From Paenibacillus sp. (GTDB lineage Bacteria; Bacillota; Bacilli; Paenibacillales; Paenibacillaceae), in NCBI GenBank assembly GCA_017512705.1, contig JAFWEX010000044.1, forward strand, positions 1-64,000: 64,000 bases of DNA. The letters run 5' to 3'. The notes beneath the pieces are model-generated. The model had not been told where the DNA came from. It ran no database searches and was given only the letters and a program-made list of their open reading frames with translations. This document shows positions 1 through 9,559 of this stretch, piece after piece; within the stretch, counting starts at the first letter, position 1; each line of letters starts with the position of its first letter. The position numbers and the translations under genes are program-made.

Positions 1-42
1 CTTATTCGCTTCGTAAAGTTGTATCTACTTCGTTACTGCTCC

Positions 43-945
43 CTATTCCTTCACACTACCAAGCTGCAGTCCGTGTACAAAGTATTTTTGTAAGAACGGA
101 TACACGACCAGGATTGGCAATGCTGCAACGATCGTAATTGCTGCCCGAATGGATATCGGCGTTACCATGTTACGTGCTTGCCCCAGATCGGCCCCGCTGG
201 ATACTGCGGCGCTGCTGTTTGTGTTCATCGATGAGGAGAGCAATTTCATCAATTCGTACTGCAACGTACTCAGATTTTGCTTGGAAGAAGCGTACAGGAA
301 CGTATCAAACCAAGAGTTCCACTGGCCTACCGCGATAAACAAAGCGACGGTTGCAAGTACAGGTTGACAGAGTGGCAAGATGATAGACATAAATGTTCTG
401 AAATCACCAGCACCATCGATTTTGGCTGATTCGATCAGTCCTTCCGGCAACGTCTGGATATACGTTCGAATCACGATCATGTTAAATGCGCTAATCAAAC
501 CTGGAATGATGTATACCAGAAAGTTATTGAGCAAGTGTAAGTCCTTGATCAAGAAATACGTTGGAATGAGACCTGCGCTGAAATACATCGTCATGACGAC
601 GATAATGGTAATCGGCTTGCGCAAAATATAATCTCGGCGGCTCAGCGTATAAGCCAGCATGGAGGTCAGGAACAGGCTGAGAACCGTACCAAGTACTGTT
701 CTTGCTACGGATACTCCAAATGCTTGGAATATCGTTCCTCCTGCAAATACAGCTTTGTAGTTTTGAGTGGTCCATTCCCTAGGTAAAAGGTAGATTCCAC
801 CCCGAATGGTATCATTACCTGCATTAAATGAAATAGCCAGTGTATTCAAAAATGGATATAAAGTGACCACTGCAATAAAGATCATCAGCAAGCCGTTAAA
901 TGTATGGAAGACAATCGGCTCAATCCGAGACTTGTTTATTCCCAT
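43..945 (-). CDS. ytcP: YtcP-type carbohydrate ABC transporter permease
   Basis: This 300-residue inner-membrane subunit forms one half of the channel of an oligosaccharide importer (CUT1 class). A first membrane span lies near residues 14-34 and about five more follow. The EAA loop that contacts the ATPase reads ESAKIDGAGDFRTF followed by ILP in the last third, and the protein ends in the family-typical FVHGLQLGSVKE. An AGGAGG eight bases before the ATG supports the start. That ribosome-binding site directly follows the distal stop at 959-961 of the partner permease gene, so the two are probably translationally coupled. No ATP-binding subunit is encoded nearby; such importers commonly use a shared MsmX-type ATPase, which is family knowledge. 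The next gene of the operon would lie left of the window. Aldouronate as substrate is inferred from the xylanase context. Confidence 0.93.
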   Translation of the reverse strand: MGINKSRIEPIVFHTFNGLLMIFIAVVTLYPFLNTLAISFNAGNDTIRGGIYLLPREWTTQNYKAVFAGGTIFQAFGVSVARTVLGTVLSLFLTSMLAYTLSRRDYILRKPITIIVVMTMYFSAGLIPTYFLIKDLHLLNNFLVYIIPGLISAFNMIVIRTYIQTLPEGLIESAKIDGAGDFRTFMSIILPLCQPVLATVALFIAVGQWNSWFDTFLYASSKQNLSTLQYELMKLLSSSMNTNSSAAVSSGADLGQARNMVTPISIRAAITIVAALPILVVYPFLQKYFVHGLQLGSVKE

Positions 946-958
946 CGATGTGTCCTCC

Positions 959-1924
959 TCATATTAATCGGTCTTCGCCGAATCGTTTAGATATGGAGTT
1001 CGCCGCAAATATCAATATTATACTCACGACGGTTTTGAATATACCGGCTGCGGTAGCAAGTGAATAGTTACCGATCTGCAAACCATACTTCAAGACAAAA
1101 ATATCAATGGTCTGAGATCAGTCTACAACTACACCATTTCCAAGCAAGTACTGTACTTCAAATCCGGCTTCCAGAATCCAACCCATGTTCATAATCAGCA
1201 AGATAATGACGATGGACTTGATACCAGGCAAAGTTACATACAGCATCTTCTTATAGCGGTTGGCTCCATCAATTTCCGCCGCTTCATATAGAGAGGGGTC
1301 AATTGAAGTAATGGCCGCCAGATAGATGATCGCATTCCAGCCAACCTCTTTCCATACGTGCGAAGCACCGACAATCCCCCAGAAGTACTCGGGTACACTG
1401 AGCCACATAATAGGTTCGCTAATGAACCCCAGCTTCATCAGTACGACGTTGACAATCCCGCCATCCACAGATAAAGAACTGGCTACAATGCCTGTTACAA
1501 TAATCCATGACAAGAAGTGAGGCAAATACGAGATCGTTTGAATGGTCCGTTTGTACAGTTTGTTTTTGATTTCATTTAACAGAATCGCAAAAACGATGGC
1601 TGTTACAAAGCCTAGAATCATGTTGATCAAACTCATTGCGATTGTATTACGAAGCACGTTCAGAAACGCGTCGTCCGTAAGCAGAAACTTGAAGTGCTTA
1701 AGTCCGACCCACTCCTGTTGCGAAAACTTCTTCGCTGGACTGTAATTCTGAAATGCCATTACCCAGCCCCAGATTGGATAGTACGAGAAAACCAGAATAT
1801 AAGCAACGATGGGCAGAGACATAAACATCAGTTGTTTTTGACTACGCAGCCGCTTCATCAGAGGCGTCTTGGTAGCAATGGTTGGAGCAGATTGTTCCTG
1901 TATGGCTCCTGGCGTGTTCGCCAT
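959..1924 (-). pseudogene. lplB: LplB-type sugar ABC transporter permease interrupted by an in-frame TGA
   Basis: This gene encodes the second channel subunit of the same importer. The open part (1118-1924) gives 268 residues, with a first span near residues 33-55 and an EAA loop (YEAAEIDGANRYKK). Translation halts at a TGA (minus strand, 1118-1120) directly after GNGVVVD. Reading on in the same frame gives 52 further residues (SQTIDIFVLKYG, then IGNYSLATAAGIFKTV, ending SKRFGEDRLI) up to a TGA at 959-961. This tail is the expected last membrane helix and C-terminus of the family, and the distal stop abuts the ribosome-binding site of the next permease. The gene is therefore a full-length 321-codon frame with one nonsense codon, not a frameshift. 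It may be a real recent mutation, a sequencing error or suppressed. AGGAGG precedes the ATG at 1924. Confidence 0.85.
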
Positions 1925-2043
1925 CCTTCACTCCTCCTATCAACATCAGCGGTATCTGGAATTGGATCGATGGAAGACACAGGAGCATCAATCAGTCTGA
2001 TGCTCTTGTGTACCTTCCAAGATGAGCCAATGGCCGCTTTTAT

Positions 2044-3702
2044 TTATTTCACAGTCCAGTTCTGAATCCGCCATTGTAATTGCTCGTTAATCCGGTCTTC
2101 ATATGCTTTTACATCAATCTTCTTGTAAGCGTCTACATATTCACTCCAAATCGAATCAAATTCGTTTGTTTTGGACATGATTGCTCTTGGCAAATATTTC
2201 AGAGACGTATCCGTCATTTGTTTGTTAGCTACCGAAGCATCTGAACCTTCCTTCAGATCCACTTGCCATGCTGGGTAATACACCGGATTTTCAGGCGCAG
2301 GTGAGAAGAAGTCACTCCACGTTTTGAAACCGTATGCATCGAGAAGTTCTTTATCCTCCGCCTTCAAGCTGTCATAGAATTCCTCAGGCTGGTTGGTTGC
2401 TCCAATGGCGTTACCATCAGAGAACGTACCTTCCATTTTTGGTGCAGCGCCATAGAAACCTTCTGCTTTGTTAGCGAGTTTCCATGCTGGGTCTTCCTGT
2501 TGAATACGTTGTTCAGGCGTACGATAGAATCTTCCTTTATCGTTGACCATGTAGTCTACGCCTTCTTCACCCCAGGACAAGAGCTTTTGATACTTTTCAT
2601 CCATTAATGCATCGAGGAATTTCAGGATCGCAACAGGGTCCTTCGCATCCTTACTGATACCAAAACCGTTGTTCAAGTTAATCACTGGACGATCCAAGTA
2701 ATGGTCCGTGATACTCGTATCGTAAACAAGCGGGAAACCAACATACGTTTGACCAATTTTGTTCTGAGCTACGAGCGGGTCCTCACCTTGCTGGAAGTTC
2801 CAGTGCTGGTCAAACATCCCGAGAACACGGCCGGAGGAAATTTTCGCCAGATACTGGTCGTAGTTCTGAACGAAAGCTTCTTTATCGAGAAGTCCATCGT
2901 TATAGAGATTATTCAGCTCTTTATAATAACGTTTGGATATATCTTTATCTGCGAATACGGTTGCAACACCTTGATCATCTACAACAACGCCGCCGTCATT
3001 CGGATGACCTGTCAAGTGCTCTGGCGGATTGAGGAGAGGGAATGTTCTCCAGTCAGAAGCCAGTGTTGTGAAACCAATCGTTGGCTGACCATCCTCTGTC
3101 GTTGGATGTTTTGCAGCATAATCACGAATCAATTTCATGTATTCATCTAGTGTTTTCGGTGTTGGATATCCGGCTTCTTTCAGCACCTGCTTTTGAATCC
3201 AGAACGCAGGACCGGAATAGTAGTTACTGATGAACTCACCCGTGTATACACCGTAGTTCGGCAACCAGTAGATATGTCCATCGCTGGAATCCTTCATTCG
3301 TTCCCAATCTTTGGCATAGTGCTTTTTAAGGTTTGGTGCGTGTTGCTCGATCAGATCTTCTAACGGAATGACCGCACCAGCCGCAACCAGTTTAGTGTCT
3401 GCTGTGATCAGATCCGGATAATCTCCGCCCGCAACCATGACACCCAGCTTTTGCTGCAAGTCACCTACCAGGAACTCCATGTTCAGTTTTACGCCTAGCT
3501 CTTCTTCGATCTTTTTGTAGATCCGGTTGTCCGCTGCTGGTGCCTGATTTGGTGTTCCGATAAACGCGGAGATGTTTAATACTTCCTTACCATCGGGTGT
3601 CGTCGTTTTAGCCTCTTCACCGCTGCATCCTGCAAGTGCAAGAGTTAACGCCAGAACGAGAGAAACAGAACCCCAAAGTTTCTTTTTCTTCAATCCCCCC
3701 AT
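2044..3702 (-). CDS. lplA: Extracellular solute-binding lipoprotein of the xylan-locus importer (LplA type)
   Basis: This 552-residue lipoprotein captures an oligosaccharide outside the membrane and delivers it to the two permeases encoded downstream. The ATG at 3702 is preferred over the upstream in-frame start because AGGAGG lies eight bases ahead. It begins with a positively charged stretch (GGLKKKKLW), a hydrophobic core and the lipobox LALAGC. The remainder matches the large (about 500-550 residue) LplA family of binding proteins linked to YesM/YesN systems. It is followed at 1924 by the LplB-type permease. Upstream lie a cre-like site and an 11-base box also found before the xylanase gene, suggesting shared control by the neighbouring response regulators and by CcpA. 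Methylglucurono-xylo-oligosaccharide as ligand is inferred from context; a plain xylo-oligosaccharide would fit equally. Confidence 0.93.
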   Translation of the reverse strand: MGGLKKKKLWGSVSLVLALTLALAGCSGEEAKTTTPDGKEVLNISAFIGTPNQAPAADNRIYKKIEEELGVKLNMEFLVGDLQQKLGVMVAGGDYPDLITADTKLVAAGAVIPLEDLIEQHAPNLKKHYAKDWERMKDSSDGHIYWLPNYGVYTGEFISNYYSGPAFWIQKQVLKEAGYPTPKTLDEYMKLIRDYAAKHPTTEDGQPTIGFTTLASDWRTFPLLNPPEHLTGHPNDGGVVVDDQGVATVFADKDISKRYYKELNNLYNDGLLDKEAFVQNYDQYLAKISSGRVLGMFDQHWNFQQGEDPLVAQNKIGQTYVGFPLVYDTSITDHYLDRPVINLNNGFGISKDAKDPVAILKFLDALMDEKYQKLLSWGEEGVDYMVNDKGRFYRTPEQRIQQEDPAWKLANKAEGFYGAAPKMEGTFSDGNAIGATNQPEEFYDSLKAEDKELLDAYGFKTWSDFFSPAPENPVYYPAWQVDLKEGSDASVANKQMTDTSLKYLPRAIMSKTNEFDSIWSEYVDAYKKIDVKAYEDRINEQLQWRIQNWTVK

Positions 3703-3754
3703 GTATTGCGCCTCCTTGGAAGTGGTTTGCCTTACTCTCTTCATTATGAAGAAA

Positions 3755-3768
3755 TGTATGCGGTTTCA
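3755..3768. promoter_or_regulatory. cre-like catabolite-repression site before lplA
   Basis: On the minus strand the sequence is TGAAACCGCATACA, which fits 13 of 14 positions of the CcpA consensus TGWAANCGNTNWCA (mismatch at position 10). It lies 53-66 bases upstream of the lplA start and overlaps the end of the CAAAATAAACA box. CcpA binding here is inferred. Confidence 0.5.
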
Positions 3769-3777
3769 AAATAAACA
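3767..3777. promoter_or_regulatory. Shared box CAAAATAAACA upstream of lplA
   Basis: This 11-base sequence (TGTTTATTTTG on the coding strand) also occurs exactly at 9560-9570 before the xylanase. It sits 65 bases from the lplA start and 64 bases from the xylanase start. The matched spacing suggests a binding site or -35 region used by the YesN-type regulators encoded between the two genes. A plausible -10 (CATAAT on the minus strand) follows. Confidence 0.5.
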
Positions 3778-3833
3778 GATTTAAGCATCGCCCCCCCATA
3801 ATTGCAGGATCTCCTATAACGCGTAATATCGCC

Positions 3834-5384
3834 TTAAGCATGCTTAAGACGATACTCTGCCGGTTTCAATCCTGTTCTCCGTTCGAACTGCTTTAAGAAA
3901 TGCTGGTAGCTTTTATAACCGACCTGCTCTGCAATTGCGCATGAGGCATCACCCGATTCTCGAAGTAACCGCATGGCCTCTTCTATCCGCAAATCATGCA
4001 CCATATCCAGAACGCCTTTGCCATACTTCCGCATAAAAGATTGACCCAGATGTACCGGATGCATGAAGAACTTTTCTGCCAGCTCTTTAATTGTAAAAGT
4101 ATCCCTGAAGTGCTCCTGCAAATACTCAGCCACCATCGCCTGTGTTCCGCCCAACTGTTTTTGCCGAAGAGATGTTACCGTAGCCTGACAGGTCAAGCAA
4201 AACTCTTCCAGCATGCTCGCTGATTCTTCAATATTTCGGTGATATCGATGATCGGGAAGAAAAGACTTGTTCTGTACCAAATCTTTTGGTTCTCCTCCAA
4301 GTTCCTTGCATAAGGACAAGCCACGAAATAAAATCTGAGTCATAAAGATATGCACAAATTCAGGTGCGGTTTTATGAATTACAAATTGAGAGAAAGCTTC
4401 CTTGATCGACATCCTTAACTGCTCTGGAGAACCTTCCTCCAGATGTTCCATAATAAGATCCACTTCACGAAGAGACTCAGGATTGAATCGCAGTCGTTGT
4501 TCCTGAATATCTTCGGCGAACAACAAATTCCCCTGATGCAAAAATAGAAAACGCTCCGTTTCTGCAGCCATGCTTCTGGATAGAGATAAGGCTTCCAGTT
4601 GCTGTACTGGCATACCTACGGCAAGCTGTACTCCGTTTGAAACGGTATCGTGTAACATAGACAACAGCTGCTCCGCAAAATGCCGATGGCTTTTTCCTTG
4701 CAGGTCTTCTGGGACAGAGGATACTTCGCCCCACACGATGCCGCAGGCATTCTGTTCATTCTCCACCACATAACAGCACGTTTCACGGCTTACTGCCTCA
4801 TGAATTGTGGAACGAATCAGACCCGAATCAGCCCGCTGAAATTTCACTCTCACATACGTCCACTTATGAGCTTGCTCATATAATTGAGCTATATGGTGCG
4901 TCATGTCCTGTTCATTCTCAACTTCCTTTCCGTTTGCCAGTGCAGACAGAACAGATGTAATCTCCTGAACTTTGGCCTGCTCACGTACAGACTCCCGTTG
5001 CTGCTTCTCCTTCAATTCCTGCGCGAGACGCTCAAGCATATCATCAGCTTCCACTGTGTCCACTGGTTTGGTCAAATAATTGCATACGCCCAGACGAATA
5101 GCCTGCCTTGCGTAATTGAAGTCGCTATAACCACTTGTAATTACAAACATGGTAGAATCATGTCCCAGACGGCGCGCTTCTTCAATTAATTCCAGACCGT
5201 TCATTGCTGGCATATGAATATCGGTGACGACCAGATCAGGCTTGCTAGTACGGATCGCTTCCACAGCCTCTTCTCCGTTGGCGCATATGCCATTAATTTC
5301 AAATCCAAATTTACGCCAGTCAATCAATAATTGCAGCCCTTCAATCGCAAAAGGCTCATCGTCTACCAGAAGCACTTTATACAT
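3834..5384 (-). CDS. YesN-type response regulator, AraC-family DNA-binding domain
   Basis: This 516-residue transcription factor has an N-terminal receiver domain (VLLVDDEP start, phospho-acceptor in VVTDIHMPAMNG, conserved Lys in YLTKPV), a long middle region of about 270 residues and a C-terminal pair of AraC-type helix-turn-helix motifs (FTIKELAEKFFMHPVHLGQSF and a second unit before FERRTGLKPAEYRLKHA). A ribosome-binding site (AAGGGGGA) precedes the ATG. It lies 24 bases after the sensor kinase gene and upstream of the lplA operon. A second, shorter regulator precedes the same kinase, so one sensor appears to have two candidate partners. Its targets are probably the lplA and xylanase promoters; this is inferred from position. 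Confidence 0.93.
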   Translation of the reverse strand: MYKVLLVDDEPFAIEGLQLLIDWRKFGFEINGICANGEEAVEAIRTSKPDLVVTDIHMPAMNGLELIEEARRLGHDSTMFVITSGYSDFNYARQAIRLGVCNYLTKPVDTVEADDMLERLAQELKEKQQRESVREQAKVQEITSVLSALANGKEVENEQDMTHHIAQLYEQAHKWTYVRVKFQRADSGLIRSTIHEAVSRETCCYVVENEQNACGIVWGEVSSVPEDLQGKSHRHFAEQLLSMLHDTVSNGVQLAVGMPVQQLEALSLSRSMAAETERFLFLHQGNLLFAEDIQEQRLRFNPESLREVDLIMEHLEEGSPEQLRMSIKEAFSQFVIHKTAPEFVHIFMTQILFRGLSLCKELGGEPKDLVQNKSFLPDHRYHRNIEESASMLEEFCLTCQATVTSLRQKQLGGTQAMVAEYLQEHFRDTFTIKELAEKFFMHPVHLGQSFMRKYGKGVLDMVHDLRIEEAMRLLRESGDASCAIAEQVGYKSYQHFLKQFERRTGLKPAEYRLKHA

Positions 5385-5408
5385 TTCATGGTCCCCCTTG
5401 CTTAGAAG

Positions 5409-7157
5409 TCATAGTCTGTCCGTCGGAATGTGGAATCCCGCTTCGGTACCAATCCCTTGCTCACTACGGATGGAGAACGTTGCATCCCCATCATAAAATA
5501 GTTCAAGGCGGCGATAGACATTCCGAATACCGACATGTGTGCCGTCTTTGGCTTGATCCGAGCGTACATCCTGTAGTAATTGACGCAGTTTATCCTGCTC
5601 CATTCCTATGCCGTTATCAATGACGCGAATAACCAAACCTGACTCATTAAGTTTTGCAGTGATATGAATTAATCGTCCGTTCTTACGTGCCTGCAGACCA
5701 TGTTTGCACGCATTCTCCACTAGCGGCTGAATGCTCATTCGTGGAATATGCTTACCCTTGGCTTCCGGGTCAATATCAAAGGTATAATCAAACAACTCTC
5801 CGAACCTGAACTTCTCAATCTGAAGATATAGCGTTGTGAATTGTAACTCCTCTTCAAGCGGGATCAGATTGTCTGATCTGCTGAGTAGTTGTCTCATAAG
5901 CAAAGATAGACTTTTAATAATTTCCGACACTTCGGTATAACCGTTTTTGGTACTTACGACGAGCAGGGCGTTCAGCGTATTAAACAGAAAATGTGGATTC
6001 ATCTGGCTCTGAAGCATCGATAACTCCGTTCGGACTTGATCCAGCTCCAGATCTTTGTGTCTGATCTCCAGTTTGTACACATCATTAATCAAGGAATGAA
6101 TCTTGCTGATCATCATATTAAACGTGCGTATTAATCCGCCAATCTCGTCGCGCCCTTCTTGAATTTCAATCAGATCAAAACGTTCATTACGCACTTTCCC
6201 CATATGCCGCGATAATTTACGGATACGGTAGTGGTATGAGCGCAGAATAAAATAAATGAGCACCGAGGGTACAATGACACTGATGATCGCCAGCCACAAA
6301 ATGGAATAACGTGCTTCATCCAACAATTCATCCACATGCCGCGTATCCGCAACCCCAATCAGCTTCCAGCCATCCAGATAAGCCAGATTGCCAAGCGGCT
6401 TCTCCAAGACATATTCCGATTTGATCTTTGAAGAGGATAGCCCCTCAGCCGGGAAACGTGCACTAGAAACAACCGGACGGTTATTGCCATCCACGAGTTG
6501 GAGCTGGAGGCTGTTTGTCTCACGATTAAGAATGCTGAAAATCCGGTTCACTTCCAGATCAATTTTGGAATACTTCGCATAGGTAGCGTACGAGGTAAAT
6601 GTCTTCATTTTTCCGATCACGCTGATTCGTTTCCCACGACTAAAGCCTGACTGCTCTTCATAATCAATGACTAAAATATCTCCACTCGCTCGATTTAACT
6701 GCTCCAAGCCCGGGAGAGTTGTCTCCTGGTCTTTCATAACGATGTAGTGACTACCGGTCTGAATCGTATCGTTGTTCGTGAAAATGCGGACTTCCAGAAT
6801 ATTGGCCGACATGTACCTTGTCAATTTATCACGCAGGAAGAGATGGTATTCGTTATAGTAATCCACAGGTGAGTTGTAGGTTCGGTCAAGGGCTTCGTAC
6901 AAGGAATCATCGGCTGCGATCATCCGGCTTAACGCCACACTTTCATCAATCATACCGACGAGTTCACCTGCAGCTCTGTCAATCGATTTGCGCAGATTTT
7001 CTTGCTCTCGAACCTTGATATCTGCAGATGTCCGTTGATAAAAAAACAGATTAATCGCAATAATCGGAAGAAGGATGCTAACGACATAGATTAATAAAAA
7101 TTTGTATCGAAGGGGGATATCATTGACGGTACGAAAAGTCCAAAATTTTTTATGCAC
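5409..7157 (-). CDS. YesM-type sensor histidine kinase
   Basis: This 582-residue membrane kinase senses an extracellular or transporter-linked sugar signal. A GTG at 7157 is chosen: it has an AAGG-containing ribosome-binding site and starts four bases after the preceding stop, whereas the longer frame would overlap the upstream regulator by about 100 bases. A first membrane helix (LLIYVVSILLPIIAINLFF) is followed by an extracellular sensor region of about 260 residues, a second helix (SILWLAIISVIVPSVLIYFI), HAMP, the His_kinase signature MNPHFLFNTLNAL with the phospho-accepting His, and an ATPase domain (NACKHGL; DNGIGM). It is bracketed by two YesN-type regulators and lies between the xylanase and transporter genes. 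Confidence 0.92.
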   Translation of the reverse strand: MHKKFWTFRTVNDIPLRYKFLLIYVVSILLPIIAINLFFYQRTSADIKVREQENLRKSIDRAAGELVGMIDESVALSRMIAADDSLYEALDRTYNSPVDYYNEYHLFLRDKLTRYMSANILEVRIFTNNDTIQTGSHYIVMKDQETTLPGLEQLNRASGDILVIDYEEQSGFSRGKRISVIGKMKTFTSYATYAKYSKIDLEVNRIFSILNRETNSLQLQLVDGNNRPVVSSARFPAEGLSSSKIKSEYVLEKPLGNLAYLDGWKLIGVADTRHVDELLDEARYSILWLAIISVIVPSVLIYFILRSYHYRIRKLSRHMGKVRNERFDLIEIQEGRDEIGGLIRTFNMMISKIHSLINDVYKLEIRHKDLELDQVRTELSMLQSQMNPHFLFNTLNALLVVSTKNGYTEVSEIIKSLSLLMRQLLSRSDNLIPLEEELQFTTLYLQIEKFRFGELFDYTFDIDPEAKGKHIPRMSIQPLVENACKHGLQARKNGRLIHITAKLNESGLVIRVIDNGIGMEQDKLRQLLQDVRSDQAKDGTHVGIRNVYRRLELFYDGDATFSIRSEQGIGTEAGFHIPTDRL

Positions 7158-7161
7158 ATGA

Positions 7162-8280
7162 TCACCCTTGATTGTTGGTTTTATATAAGGAAGGAAGCTC
7201 CCCTGTAAGCGCTTTAAATTTTTCTGTGAAATATTCAGCATCATGATAGCCCAATTCCAGTGCAATATCTGAAATTTTCATATTGGTTCGGCGAAGCATC
7301 CTGCGTGCTTCTTCAATGCGAAGTCGATGAACGTATTCGCTGAAGCTGACTCCCATCTCACGTTTGAACTGTTGGCCTAGATAAGCCGCGTTGACATGGA
7401 TGTGATTCGCCAGCTGCTGCAATTTAATTTTAGAGCGATAATGCTCTTTCAGATACTGCACAGCCTCTGCTACCAATCCTCCTGAACCTGTGTCAGTCTG
7501 TGATGCTGTTGCAAAGGTTTCGGCGATTCGTACGAACAGCTGTTTTAAATCTCCTCTATGCCAGCTCTCTGTGTGGTGCCATGTCTGGGCCTGAAGTAGA
7601 GTCTGATCGGCACCAATCAAGCCATATCTACGGAGCAATTCTCCGTGTATATATCGGATTGCACTTTGATTCCATCCTCCTGCTGCACGGGATTCCTTCA
7701 TCTCATGCATCATCTCATCGACAGCATGATCAATACCTGTTACATCCCCTGCTTCAATTAAAGCCAACATCTGCTTTGCGCGAGACGTCATCTTCTCCAG
7801 ATCGACCTCTTCTATCATATCACCCTCATCCAGATGTGTATCGAGCAGCTCCGTTGCTTCATAGGGCTCTTGCGCATACCCTTTCTCTATCTCTTGTCTC
7901 TGTGTGTCCAACGGAATGATTAGATTCCGTAACAACGCATGGATCTCTTCAGGTACCAGAGGCTTGAGAACATATTCATTCACCCTGTAACGTATTGCCT
8001 GCTGGGCATAACCGAACTCAGAGTACCCCGTAACAATGACAATCTGAGAATCATATCTCAATTCTTCACGCATCGTTCGGATCAGACCAATCCCATCAAG
8101 TACCGGCATCTGGATATCTGTTACAACCAGATCCGGATTCACAAGACCAATCAGTTCGAGTGCCTCTTCCCCATCCGTTGCAGTTCCGCACAATTCATAT
8201 CCACAGCCTTGCCAATCGATCATCGTTTTCCAGCCTTCCAGCATAAATGGTTCATCATCTGCTACAATGACCTTGTACAT
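7162..8280 (-). CDS. Second YesN-type response regulator, AraC family
   Basis: This 372-residue regulator has a receiver domain (VIVADDEP, phospho-acceptor in VVTDIQMPVLDG, Lys in YVLKPL), a short linker and a C-terminal AraC DNA-binding domain (IKLQQLANHIHVNAAYLGQQF, then MKISDIALELGYHDAEYFTEKF). The ATG at 8280 is chosen because AAGGTGAG lies just upstream and the receiver begins directly after it; the longer frame adds 20 residues without family support. It is first in the operon, four bases before the kinase start. It is 144 residues shorter than the regulator on the kinase's other side and has a much smaller central region, so the two are diverged paralogues rather than a recent duplication. 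Confidence 0.92.
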   Translation of the reverse strand: MYKVIVADDEPFMLEGWKTMIDWQGCGYELCGTATDGEEALELIGLVNPDLVVTDIQMPVLDGIGLIRTMREELRYDSQIVIVTGYSEFGYAQQAIRYRVNEYVLKPLVPEEIHALLRNLIIPLDTQRQEIEKGYAQEPYEATELLDTHLDEGDMIEEVDLEKMTSRAKQMLALIEAGDVTGIDHAVDEMMHEMKESRAAGGWNQSAIRYIHGELLRRYGLIGADQTLLQAQTWHHTESWHRGDLKQLFVRIAETFATASQTDTGSGGLVAEAVQYLKEHYRSKIKLQQLANHIHVNAAYLGQQFKREMGVSFSEYVHRLRIEEARRMLRRTNMKISDIALELGYHDAEYFTEKFKALTGELPSLYKTNNQG

Positions 8281-8491
8281 GGGCTCACCTTCCATTTTCC
8301 CTTTTTTCTCCAGTATCTCATCGTAGTGTGCATGTGACAATGCTAAGATTTGAATAAAACTGTTCGATTTATAAGATAATTCAAAAAAACCTTACAGGCT
8401 CGCCTTTTTATAAGGTCTGCATGCAAGGCTATCCATCTTAGAAATTCAGTGACTACTGGATACTTAGCCTGAACTCGAACTGAACTTCTGT

Positions 8492-9496
8492 CTATCCCCT
8501 GGTTTTGTCGAGAATACGCCAGAAGGAAGCCTTCGGCTGCAGCTGTGTATCAAACACAAACGGCCAGTTTTTGCGTCCACGTACCGGGAAATTGTCCAGC
8601 CAAGTGTAGTTATCCGCAACACCCCAGAATGTCACGGAAGTGATATTCGATTTATATTCTCGGAATAGCTTGAAAATGTCTTCATAACGTTTCTCCTGAA
8701 GCTCCGCCATTTCTGATGTTGGTTCGGTCAGATCTGTGCGCCGATCCTCATAACGGAAAACGGATAGATCCAGTTCAGTGACGTGAAGCTGTACGCCCAG
8801 TGAAGCATATCGTTCAATGGCTTGACGAATCTCGTCAATGGACGGTCCATGAATATTCCAGTGTCCTTGCATACCAATACCATGAACAGGAGCACCTTCA
8901 TCCAACAGAGTTCGTACCAGATTGTATATTTTCTCCCGCTTGACCGGGTCTGTCTCGTTATAATCATTATAGAATAGCAGTGCGTCAGGATCTGCTTCAT
9001 GGGCCATACGGAATGCCTGATGCAGATAATCCTCTCCCAGCAATTGCAGCCACTTCGTGTCTCTCATAACGAGATCAGTCTTATCCTCAATCGCCTCATT
9101 CACGACATCCCAGGCGTAGATCTGTCCTTTGTAACGACCAACGACGGTATCGATATGTTCCTTTAACCGGGACAACATCAATTCTCTCGAAGCCGGACCT
9201 CCAGAAGCATCCTCAAACACCCATGCTGGCGTCTGATTATGCCATACCAACGTATGGCCACGCACGCCTATCGCACGACCAACGGCAAAATCAACGATCT
9301 CATCTGCTGCCTCAAACGTATATTCATGCTCTCGCGGATGAACCTCTTCGAATTTCATCTGGTTCTCTGCGGTAACACTGTTGTAATGCTTCGCAATAAA
9401 TTCGCCTTCGGACTGTAGCATTCTCGTATGTACTGCTGCACCTATTTTGAACGAATCGGCATAAGCAGTATGTAGGGACGGAATTTCGGTCGACAT
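8492..9496 (-). CDS. Intracellular GH10 endo-1,4-beta-xylanase
   Basis: This 334-residue glycoside hydrolase cleaves internal beta-1,4-xylosidic bonds of imported xylo- or methylglucurono-xylo-oligosaccharides. The GH10 barrel is complete: the substrate-binding GHTLVWHNQTP, the acid/base Glu near residue 134 in WDVVNEAIED and the nucleophile Glu near 241 in HVTELDLSVF. The ATG at 9496 has GAGGAGG upstream. There is no signal peptide or carbohydrate-binding module, so the enzyme acts in the cytoplasm, like XynA2 of the Paenibacillus aldouronate cluster. It is transcribed in the same direction as the two-component genes and importer, from its own promoter carrying a cre-like site and the box shared with lplA. 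Confidence 0.95.
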   Translation of the reverse strand: MSTEIPSLHTAYADSFKIGAAVHTRMLQSEGEFIAKHYNSVTAENQMKFEEVHPREHEYTFEAADEIVDFAVGRAIGVRGHTLVWHNQTPAWVFEDASGGPASRELMLSRLKEHIDTVVGRYKGQIYAWDVVNEAIEDKTDLVMRDTKWLQLLGEDYLHQAFRMAHEADPDALLFYNDYNETDPVKREKIYNLVRTLLDEGAPVHGIGMQGHWNIHGPSIDEIRQAIERYASLGVQLHVTELDLSVFRYEDRRTDLTEPTSEMAELQEKRYEDIFKLFREYKSNITSVTFWGVADNYTWLDNFPVRGRKNWPFVFDTQLQPKASFWRILDKTRG

Positions 9497-9540
9497 CCTG
9501 GTTCCTCCTCGCAGGTTTATTTCTTTATCATAACGAAATA

Positions 9541-9554
9541 TGAATGCGCTTTCC
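9541..9554. promoter_or_regulatory. cre-like site before the xylanase gene
   Basis: The minus strand reads GGAAAGCGCATTCA, 12 of 14 positions of the palindromic CcpA consensus TGAAAGCGCTTTCA. It is 45-58 bases upstream of the xylanase start, a spacing close to that of the other cre-like sites here. CcpA control is inferred. Confidence 0.45.
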
Positions 9555-9559
9555 ATGAA

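Noticed and set aside
1115-1120. Selenocysteine insertion at the in-frame TGA of the permease gene
   Set aside because: No recognisable SECIS-like hairpin directly after the TGA and no reason for selenocysteine in a sugar permease.
6170-6358. Extra small open frames inside the two-component genes
   Set aside because: Alternate-frame shadows of histidine kinase and regulator genes without start signals.
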